Shown: positions 1-6,183 of the stretch, piece by piece | How the letters are laid out: each line of letters opens with the position of its first letter | How positions within the stretch are numbered: position 1 is the stretch's first letter | Assembly: GCA_946886565.1 (NCBI GenBank) | Contig: CAMPIX010000046.1 | Location: 1-8,518, forward strand | Reading direction: 5' to 3' | Origin: an uncultured Altererythrobacter sp. | GTDB lineage: Bacteria; Pseudomonadota; Alphaproteobacteria; Sphingomonadales; Sphingomonadaceae | Length of the DNA stretch: 8,518 nt | Position numbers and translations under genes: made by a program | Notes under the pieces: generated by a model | Told to the model about the DNA's origin: nothing | What the model saw: only the letters and a program-made list of their open reading frames with translations | The model's database searches: none

Positions 1-1800
<1,800 letters not shown>

Positions 1801-1938
1801 GTGTTTTCCTTCGGCCCGCCGGCCCTATTGCATCGGCGGGATTTGCTTGCCGGGGGATACCGTCCCGGTCCGGTGCGGGGCCTTGTCCAACCCCAGGCCC
1901 CCTCGCCGGATTGCGAAGGATGACCTCGTTGCGTGGTC

Positions 1939-1958
1939 GCATCGCAAGCTTGCGATGC
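1939..1958 (-). promoter_or_regulatory. Perfect 20-bp palindrome in pnp leader
   Basis: GCATCGCAAG followed by its exact reverse complement, centred on AAGCTT, lies 11 nt beyond the rpsO hairpin in transcription order. It could form a second RNA hairpin (with a few central bases unpaired) or act as a dimeric protein-binding site in DNA. The symmetry is certain; the function is not known. Position suggests a part in pnp leader control. Confidence 0.45.
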
Positions 1959-1969
1959 TTCCGGATAGA

Positions 1970-1999
1970 CGAAGGGGCGGCCTTGGAGCCGCCCCTTCG
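1970..1999 (-). terminator. Strong hairpin after rpsO (attenuator or processing site)
   Basis: A perfect 12-bp GC-rich stem (1970-1981 pairing with 1988-1999) encloses a 6-nt loop, beginning 8 nt after the rpsO stop codon. On the minus strand the stem is followed by TCTATCC, not a run of T, so it is not a classic intrinsic terminator. Partial terminator, 3'-end stabiliser of the truB-rpsO message or RNase III site are all possible. Confidence 0.6.
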
Positions 2000-2007
2000 A
2001 GAAACTC

Positions 2008-2277
2008 TTATTTACGAAGCCCGAGCTTCTGGATCAGCGCGTTGTACCGCTCGACGTCCTTCTTCTTGAGGTACGCAAGCAGGCTGCGGCGCTTGTTGAC
2101 CATGGTCAGCAGGCCACGGCGCGAGTGGTTGTCCTTGTGGTGGCCCTTGAAGTGTTCGGTCAGATTGCGGATACGCTCGGTGAGGATCGCGACCTGCACT
2201 TCGGGGGAGCCGGTGTCGCCCTTGGTCTGGGCGTTGTCCTTGATGATTTCCTGCTTCTTTTCGGCGGTGACCGACAT
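2008..2277 (-). CDS. rpsO: 30S ribosomal protein S15
   Basis: S15 is a primary binding protein of the 16S rRNA central domain, needed early in 30S platform assembly, and contacts 23S rRNA in a bridge. The 89-residue length is exactly that of the family. Seen: the N-terminal [12 protein letters not shown] helix, the conserved [17 protein letters not shown] segment, the [11 protein letters not shown] loop that binds the rRNA junction, and a basic C-terminal helix ending in LGLRK. Start ATG at 2277-2275, with Shine-Dalgarno GGAG at 2288-2285, 7 nt upstream and directly abutting the truB stop (GGAGTAA). Only 4 nt separate the two genes, so translation is probably coupled. A strong hairpin follows the stop. 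Confidence 0.99.
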   Translation of the reverse strand: MSVTAEKKQEIIKDNAQTKGDTGSPEVQVAILTERIRNLTEHFKGHHKDNHSRRGLLTMVNKRRSLLAYLKKKDVERYNALIQKLGLRK

Positions 2278-2281
2278 TCTC

Positions 2282-3319
2282 TTACTCCGCGGTATCGGGC
2301 ATGTTGAAACCCCTGACGACCTTGGCCGTCCCCGCGGTCACTTCCATCAGCGCGACCGGCACGGCGCCGGATTTCGCGAGGAGAAGCCCATCGGGATGGG
2401 GCATTCCGGAAAGGACTCGGCCCTGGCGGACCGCCTGCGCGCTTTCCGGATCGAGTTGGTGGGCCGGGATACCGTCCAGCCCCGCCTCGAGCGGCAGGAG
2501 GTGGTCTTCAAGCCGCGCGCCCTTACCGATTTCGTTGAGCATGTCCAGCGAAATCGCCTGTTCCTCGGCGAACGGACCGGCCTTGATGCGGCGCAGATAG
2601 GTGACGTGGCCCACAGTGCCGAGTGCATGCGCAATGTCGCGCGCGAGGCTGCGGATATAGGTGCCCTTGGATACGTGCGCGACGAGGGTAACGCAATCCT
2701 CCCCGGCACGGGGAGGGGGACCATGCGAAGCATGGTGGAGGGGCACGTTGGATTGCTCGGAACCTTCGAGGTCATGAACCACCGGCGGGTGCCCCTCTCC
2801 CATGCCGCTACGCGTCATGGTCCCCCTCCCCGTACCGGAGAGGATTTCGAGCGAATGGATAGTCACCGCGCGCGTCTTCATCTCGATCGCCTCACCCGCC
2901 CGCGCGCGGTCGTAGGCGCGCTTGCCGTCGATCTTGATCGCCGAGTAGCTGGGCGGCGCCTGCTCGATCGCGCCGGTGAAGCGGGGGAGCACCGCTTCGA
3001 TCTCGGAGAGCGTCGGGCGGTGATCCGACCGTCCGATTACCTCCCCTTCGGTATCCAGCGTATCGGTCTCGTCTCCGAAGCATACGGTGAACGCATAGAC
3101 CTTGCTCGCATCGAGCATCCGCCCGGCGAGCTTGGTCGCCTCACCCAGCGCGATCGGCAGCACGCCCTCCGCCAGTGGATCGAGCGTGCCGCCGTGCCCG
3201 ACCTTGACCTTGGGATAGCCGCCTTCGCGCAAGTTACGCTTCACCGCGCCGACCGCCTGCGTCGAGCCGAGCCCGCGCGATTTGTCGAGGATCAGCCAGC
3301 CGTTCGGAATGTCAGCCAC
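2282..3319 (-). CDS. truB: tRNA pseudouridine(55) synthase TruB with in-frame insertion
   Basis: TruB isomerises U55 of the tRNA T-loop to pseudouridine. Seen in the 345-residue product: N-terminal [10 protein letters not shown], the catalytic motif [10 protein letters not shown] with nucleophile D47, the conserved Tyr75, [19 protein letters not shown] (122-140), and [14 protein letters not shown] with R223. These match E. coli D48, Y76 and R181. Family members are usually about 300 residues; the excess is a block of about 47 residues (162-208), encoded by a pair of inverted repeats and falling between the two strands that in E. coli are joined by the short RHEGNE turn. All catalytic motifs are intact and there is no frameshift, so the enzyme is probably active. 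Start is GTG (3319-3317), chosen because the family motif begins at once after it; it overlaps the upstream M50 gene by 8 nt. No strong Shine-Dalgarno is visible. Confidence 0.96.
   Translation of the reverse strand: MADIPNGWLILDKSRGLGSTQAVGAVKRNLREGGYPKVKVGHGGTLDPLAEGVLPIALGEATKLAGRMLDASKVYAFTVCFGDETDTLDTEGEVIGRSDHRPTLSEIEAVLPRFTGAIEQAPPSYSAIKIDGKRAYDRARAGEAIEMKTRAVTIHSLEILSGTGRGTMTRSGMGEGHPPVVHDLEGSEQSNVPLHHASHGPPPRAGEDCVTLVAHVSKGTYIRSLARDIAHALGTVGHVTYLRRIKAGPFAEEQAISLDMLNEIGKGARLEDHLLPLEAGLDGIPAHQLDPESAQAVRQGRVLSGMPHPDGLLLAKSGAVPVALMEVTAGTAKVVRGFNMPDTAE
2698..2843. repeat. REPIN-like inverted repeat pair inside truB
   Basis: Two copies of one element lie in inverted orientation: 2698-2746 (49 bp) and 2789-2843 (55 bp), with a 42-bp spacer. 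After reverse-complementing the second, they align almost throughout, from the outer CCTCCCCGG/CCTCTCCGG to the inner GAGGGGCAC. The main difference is the central hairpin, CCATGCGAAGCATGG (15 nt) against a 21-nt version that still folds. Each copy therefore has two small stems: one from CTCCCCG with CGGGGAG and one from CCATG with CATGG. The pair as a whole can fold into a long stem-loop. This is the architecture of REPIN elements (paired REP sequences). I believe similar GGGGAGGGGG-type repeats are frequent between genes in sphingomonads, but that is recollection, not a search. Confidence 0.85.
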
Positions 3320-3995
3320 CCGCGACCCAAAGCGCCAGCATCAGGTATTTCTCGCGCAGCCATTCGACCGGCGGCAGCACGACATTCTCGATGATCCCGC
3401 TGTCGGGGAAAGCCCAGGTGATCGCGATCAGCGCGATGAGGAGGAACATCCCCACCTGCTGCAGCTTCGCATACTGCGCCGCCATCGAGCGCGGCAACAG
3501 CCCCTCGAGGATGTGCGAGCCGTCGAACGGCGGGATCGGCAGCAGGTTGAACAGCGCGAGGAAAATGTTGATAACGATGAAGTAGTTGAGCCCGGTGAGC
3601 ACCCACTCGACCGCGCCGCCGGGAGGAAGGCTCAACGTGGTGGCGACGAGGCCGAGCACGACAGCACCGATCGCGGCGAGCACCAGGTTGGTGCCCGGTC
3701 CCGCCGCCGCCACCGCCATCATCCCGTAACGCGGATTGTCGAGCCGGTCCTTGCGCACCGGCACGGGCTTGGCCCAGCCGAACACCGGCCCGCCGAACAG
3801 CGCCAGCGCCCCCGGCACGATGATCGTGCCGACCGGATCGACGTGGCGGATGGGATTGAGCGACAGCCGCCGCTGCTCCTTCGCAGTCGGATCGCCGAGC
3901 GCGAGCGCGGTCCACCCGTGCGCGACTTCATGGAACACGATCGCGACGATGAGACACGGAATCAGGATCGCGGCGAGGACAAGCGTTTCGGTCAT
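3312..3995 (-). CDS. Site-2 protease family (M50) membrane metalloprotease
   Basis: An intramembrane zinc metalloprotease of the M50B type. Substrate is not known. Seen in the 227-residue product: a first membrane segment (about 5-21) running into the zinc motif HEVAH (22-26), the conserved NPIRHVDPVGTIIVP (47-61) typical of the short YwhC-like subgroup, a hydrophobic AVAAAGPGTNLVLAAIGAVVLGL segment (94-116), and NLLPIPPFDGSHIL with the third zinc ligand D158, followed by a further membrane segment (about 172-186). No PDZ domain, unlike RseP. I chose the ATG at 3995-3993, which directly precedes the first membrane segment; an upstream in-frame start at 4067 would add 24 Arg-rich residues overlapping the tdk end and looks spurious. 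It starts 25 nt after the tdk stop and overlaps truB by 8 nt. Confidence 0.92.
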   Translation of the reverse strand: MTETLVLAAILIPCLIVAIVFHEVAHGWTALALGDPTAKEQRRLSLNPIRHVDPVGTIIVPGALALFGGPVFGWAKPVPVRKDRLDNPRYGMMAVAAAGPGTNLVLAAIGAVVLGLVATTLSLPPGGAVEWVLTGLNYFIVINIFLALFNLLPIPPFDGSHILEGLLPRSMAAQYAKLQQVGMFLLIALIAITWAFPDSGIIENVVLPPVEWLREKYLMLALWVAGG

Positions 3996-4020
3996 GGCGG
4001 GGTAGATAGGGCGCCGCGGG

Positions 4021-4599
4021 TCACCCCGCCAGCGCCTCCGAGAAATGCTTGCGGCACAGCGCGACATAGCGGTCGTTGCCGCCGATCTCGGTTTGCGCGC
4101 CCTGCTTGACCGCGGCGCCGCTCGCGTCGACCCGCAGGTTCATCGTCGCCTTGCGCCCGCAGTGACACACCGCCTTCAGCTCGATCAAGGCATCGGCGAT
4201 CCCGAGGAGCGCGGCCGAGCCGGGGAACAGCTCGCCCTGGAAATCGGTGCGCAAGCCGTAGCAGAGCACCGGAATCCCGCCCTCGTCCGCCAGTCGCGCG
4301 CACTGCCAGACCTGCTCTTTCGTCAGGAACTGCGCCTCGTCGACCAGCACGCAATGGAGCGGCTCGGCCTTGTGCGCGGCGGTGATCCGCTGCCACAGGT
4401 CGGTGTCGGGCGCGTAGCGATGCGCGTCGGCGCCGAGGCCGATCCGGCTCTCGATCGCCGCATGCGCCCCGCGATCGTCGAGCGCGGCGGTCCACAGCAT
4501 CGTGTGCATCCCGCGCTCGCGATAGTTGAAATCGGCCTGCAACAGCGTGGTCGATTTCCCCGCATTCATGCTCGCGTAGTAGAAATAGAGCTTGGCCAT
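4021..4599 (-). CDS. tdk: Thymidine kinase (type II)
   Basis: Phosphorylates thymidine to dTMP with ATP in the pyrimidine salvage pathway, in the cytosol. Seen in 192 residues: P-loop SMNAGKST (10-17), VLVDEAQFL (84-92) with the catalytic Glu88, the PVLCYGLRTDFQGELFPGS segment (100-118) and zinc ligands in CHCGRK (C145, C147) and CRKH (C182, H185). The C-terminal GGNDRYVALCRKHF region matches the lasso loop that closes on thymidine. Length is slightly shorter than the E. coli enzyme (205), by loss of the C-terminal tail. The ATG at 4599-4597 gives the standard MAKLYFYYASMNAGK start; no Shine-Dalgarno is visible. It follows, head to head, a plus-strand ORF only 28 nt away, so it may need its own promoter or rely on read-through from rbfA. 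Confidence 0.97.
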   Translation of the reverse strand: MAKLYFYYASMNAGKSTTLLQADFNYRERGMHTMLWTAALDDRGAHAAIESRIGLGADAHRYAPDTDLWQRITAAHKAEPLHCVLVDEAQFLTKEQVWQCARLADEGGIPVLCYGLRTDFQGELFPGSAALLGIADALIELKAVCHCGRKATMNLRVDASGAAVKQGAQTEIGGNDRYVALCRKHFSEALAG

Positions 4600-4605
4600 T
4601 GCCGG

Positions 4606-4632
4606 ATTTTACGGTTGAGTGTTACGCATGAA
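4606..4632 (-). promoter_or_regulatory. Possible tdk promoter (weak)
   Basis: On the minus strand a good -10-like TAAAAT (4611-4606) ends 6 nt before the tdk ATG, which would give a leaderless or nearly leaderless message; this would fit the missing Shine-Dalgarno. The -35 is poor: TTCATG (4632-4627) with a 15-nt spacer, or TTGCTG (4638-4633) with 21 nt. Treat as a suggestion only. Confidence 0.2.
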
Positions 4633-4885
4633 CAGCAAGATCTCTGCCTTTTCTGTCGAGTTCTTTGAGGATCGCTATGGCGGAGTGTATTCTCGAGGAC
4701 AATGGATCGCCTACCTTCCCGTGGGGGAGTCTCCGAGCGAGGTAGGCCGGTCCGGCTGGCTGCGCGATAATGGCCCGAATGGCTGCGACCTTGAGGCTGC
4801 CGAATTCTGGGGCGATCCCCCATCTTGGATGGCGGCCGCCGACAGCAAAGCCGAAGCCTTGGCCAAACTAGCGTCGTATCATTAG
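4628..4885 (+). CDS. Hypothetical protein, opposite strand to the operon
   Basis: An 85-residue product ([19 protein letters not shown]...) that I do not recognise. It looks like a compact soluble protein: it is acidic, has four Trp and aromatic-rich stretches ([30 protein letters not shown]) and a C-terminal helix-like [13 protein letters not shown]. There is no signal peptide or membrane segment. ATG at 4628 is preferred; a GTG at 4619 would add three residues; neither has a clear Shine-Dalgarno. Codon third positions are less GC-biased than in neighbouring genes, suggesting a recent arrival or a weakly expressed gene. It is convergent with rbfA, their stop codons overlapping over 4882-4885, and divergent from tdk. 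Its minus-strand counterpart frames read as low-quality Arg-rich sequence, which favours this strand. Function not assigned. Confidence 0.6.
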   Translation: MNSKISAFSVEFFEDRYGGVYSRGQWIAYLPVGESPSEVGRSGWLRDNGPNGCDLEAAEFWGDPPSWMAAADSKAEALAKLASYH

Positions 4886-5289
4886 CTCGACGGCCCGTCG
4901 TCACTCAGGTCGCGCGCCACGCGCGGGTCGCCCAGCAGGCGCTCGATCCGGTCGGCCTCGTCAAAGCTCTCGTCGGGCTTGAACTGGAGCCTGGGCGCGA
5001 ACTTGAGGCCGAGGCGCTTGGCCACCTCGCGCTGGAAGAACGCGGTGTTGGTGCGCAGCGCCTTGAGCACCGCCGCCTCGTCCTCGCCAAGCAGCGGTTT
5101 CACGTAGGCGCTGGCGTTGCGCAGATCCGGCGTCATCCGCACTTCGGTGACGCTGACGGAGTGCGCCGTCAGCACTTCGTCGTGCGCCTCCCCGCGCGCG
5201 AGCAGTTCGCTGAGGATATGCCGCACGCGCTCGCCTACCTTGAGGACGCGGACCGACTGCTGTTCGGGGGTTGAGGTGTTGCGGGGCAT
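4882..5289 (-). CDS. rbfA: 30S ribosome-binding factor RbfA
   Basis: RbfA is a small KH-fold protein that binds the immature 30S subunit, assists 16S rRNA 5' end maturation and is needed for cold adaptation. Seen in 135 residues: the [22 protein letters not shown] helix region (13-34), [21 protein letters not shown] (46-66), which is the conserved beta strand and KH-like segment, and a helical [33 protein letters not shown] (87-119). The C-terminal tail is acidic and short. The ATG at 5289-5287 shares its A with the stop of the upstream antitoxin gene (TGATG), and there is no Shine-Dalgarno in the preceding 15 nt, so translation is likely coupled to the antitoxin. In most relatives rbfA follows infB directly or nearly so; here about 900 bp of accessory sequence separates them. 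Confidence 0.97.
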   Translation of the reverse strand: MPRNTSTPEQQSVRVLKVGERVRHILSELLARGEAHDEVLTAHSVSVTEVRMTPDLRNASAYVKPLLGEDEAAVLKALRTNTAFFQREVAKRLGLKFAPRLQFKPDESFDEADRIERLLGDPRVARDLSDDGPSS

Positions 5290-5663
5290 CAGTCGAGCGG
5301 CAGGATATCATCCACGGTCACGTCGAGCGCTTCCGCAAGGCCGCGCCACACGGCAGGCTTTCCCTGTGCCTTTCCATTCTCGAGCTCGGAAATCGTGGCG
5401 AGACGGCATTCGGCGGCTTCGGCCAGGGCGCGCTGCGACATCCCCCGATACTCGCGCCACAACTTCAGGGCGTTCTCGCCATTGATGATCGCATTGACCA
5501 GTTCGAACGGGATGTATTCCTCGCCTTCGAGCCGGCGCTGCTCAGCCCGCTCGGCCGCTGCGATATCCGCCTGGTCTTCGGCCAGATCGATCAGCCGCTC
5601 GTAATCGGCAACCGGCAGCATGGCCATCTTCTGACCTGCAATCTCGATGATTTGAACGGTCAT
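5289..5663 (-). CDS. XRE-family antitoxin of a type II toxin-antitoxin system
   Basis: A 124-residue protein with two parts. The N-terminal segment (about 1-50) resembles the Phd/YefM-like antitoxin start, with [36 protein letters not shown]. The C-terminal half (about 66-122) is a helix-turn-helix of the XRE/Cro type: [55 protein letters not shown]. It should bind and neutralise the toxin encoded just upstream and bind its own promoter. The toxin-first gene order is that of HigBA-like modules. The ATG (5663-5661) overlaps the toxin TGA by 4 nt (ATGA). Its own stop overlaps the rbfA start by 1 nt, tying an accessory gene to a housekeeping one. Assignment to a toxin-antitoxin antitoxin is firm; the exact subfamily name is not. 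Confidence 0.9.
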   Translation of the reverse strand: MTVQIIEIAGQKMAMLPVADYERLIDLAEDQADIAAAERAEQRRLEGEEYIPFELVNAIINGENALKLWREYRGMSQRALAEAAECRLATISELENGKAQGKPAVWRGLAEALDVTVDDILPLD

Positions 5664-5911
5664 GACCGATCCTCGTAAACAGCGCCTCTCGGCTCGATTT
5701 CGTCAACGTGCAAGACATCCTGCTCGATCCGGAAGACGACCCGCCAATCCTGTACGCGAAGCCGAAATCCTTCCCGCCCTTTCAGCTTGACGACATTTGC
5801 CGAAAGAGCTTCCGGACCTGCCGCCAGCTCCATGATCTTGCCGGCAATCAGTTTCCGCTTGTTCGACCTTTTCAGCGATCGTGCCGCAGCTTTCGAAATG
5901 TCGATCCGCAC
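5660..5911 (-). CDS. RelE/ParE-family toxin
   Basis: An 83-residue basic protein of the RelE/ParE superfamily. Seen: the N-terminal strand MRIDISK, a Lys/Arg-rich helical hairpin (8-31, KAAARSLKRSNKRKLIAGKIMEL), and the family signature KLKGREGFRLRVQDWRVVF (42-60), with R50, R52 and R57 in the usual positions for RNA or target contact, then a final strand VLHVDEIEPRGAVYE. RelE members cleave ribosome-bound mRNA and ParE members poison gyrase; sequence reading cannot separate the two, though the toxin-first order with an XRE antitoxin favours an mRNA interferase. Start is GTG (5911-5909); no Shine-Dalgarno is visible in the short leader. No frameshift or loss of key residues is seen, so the module looks intact. 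Confidence 0.88.
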   Translation of the reverse strand: MRIDISKAAARSLKRSNKRKLIAGKIMELAAGPEALSANVVKLKGREGFRLRVQDWRVVFRIEQDVLHVDEIEPRGAVYEDRS

Positions 5912-5919
5912 CGCCGCAG

Positions 5920-5946
5920 ATTAGCGCATCCGATTTTTCGTTACAA
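5920..5946 (-). promoter_or_regulatory. Possible toxin-antitoxin promoter
   Basis: The region before the toxin start is strikingly AT-rich against its surroundings. On the minus strand TTGTAA (5946-5941) could serve as -35 and GCTAAT (5925-5920) as -10, with a short 15-nt spacer. Transcription would begin only a few bases before the GTG start. A repeated heptamer flanks this element (see findings). The AT-richness is seen; the promoter itself is a guess. Confidence 0.3.
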
Positions 5947-5992
5947 TTAAAATCCGATAATCGTATTGAATATGAGAGTGGTGATCCGGCGG

Positions 5993-6160
5993 CTAACCCA
6001 AAGCCATGGCGAGCACCGGCGAGAGAACCACGGAAGCCAAAAGCGGCAAACAGCCGAAGGTGGCGCCGCTATCGACATAGCGCCGATTGCGCCACCACCA
6101 TGTGTCATTGCGAGCCGGACGCTCGACAGTTCGCTGCTTTCGCTTCCGGCTCTTCGGCAT
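5993..6160 (-). CDS. Small ORF, possible single-pass membrane peptide
   Basis: A 55-residue product, starting MPKSRKRKQRTVERPARNDTWWWRNRRYVDSG and ending in a hydrophobic stretch (about 34-54, FGCLPLLASVVLSPVLAMALG). The shape, a strongly basic N-terminus, three consecutive Trp and a C-terminal hydrophobic segment, suggests a small inner-membrane protein with cytoplasmic N-terminus. I do not recognise the family. It starts 24 nt after the infB stop, with GGAG (6174-6171) 10 nt before the ATG, and third codon positions are about 70 percent G or C. A longer GTG/ATG start further upstream would only overlap infB. An overlapping minus-strand frame (5947-6168, TTG start) is a weaker alternative. 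It could also be non-coding sequence. Confidence 0.45.
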   Translation of the reverse strand: MPKSRKRKQRTVERPARNDTWWWRNRRYVDSGATFGCLPLLASVVLSPVLAMALG

Positions 6161-6183
6161 GCAGTCAACGCTCCGAGGATCTA

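Larger units (their letters stand above)
1801..2007 (-). promoter_or_regulatory. Structured rpsO-pnp intergenic leader
   Basis: This 207-nt spacer between rpsO and pnp contains no convincing ORF. On the minus strand it holds, in order, two strong hairpins next to the rpsO stop (listed separately), a weaker stem (1877-1883 with 1895-1901, 7 bp, 11-nt loop) and the pnp ribosome-binding site. In E. coli the same spacer holds the rpsO terminator, the pnp promoter and an RNase III-cleaved hairpin through which PNPase represses its own synthesis. A similar post-transcriptional role here is inference. I could not find a convincing -35/-10 pair for a pnp promoter. Confidence 0.5.

Noticed and set aside
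1970..1999. Classic Rho-independent terminator of rpsO
   Set aside because: The stem is strong but not followed by a T-run on the transcribed strand, so I kept it only as an attenuator, stabiliser or processing site.
3996..4067. N-terminal extension of the M50 gene (24 extra residues)
   Set aside because: The extension is Arg-rich, overlaps the tdk end and precedes a normal MTETLVLAAI start that leads directly into the first membrane segment.
3282..4109. Plus-strand frame (275 codons) opposite the M50 gene
   Set aside because: Arg/Glu/His-rich translation with no family features; antisense shadow of the M50 gene.
4566..4904. Minus-strand frame (112 codons) opposite the small plus-strand gene
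   Set aside because: Arg/Pro/Ser-rich sequence, overlapping both rbfA and tdk ends; the plus-strand product has a much more protein-like composition.
5947..6168. Alternative 73-codon minus-strand frame and 5966-6187 plus-strand frame after infB
   Set aside because: The first needs a TTG start and has no better signals than the 55-residue ORF in the neighbouring frame; the plus-strand frame overlaps both and has no ribosome-binding site that I can see.
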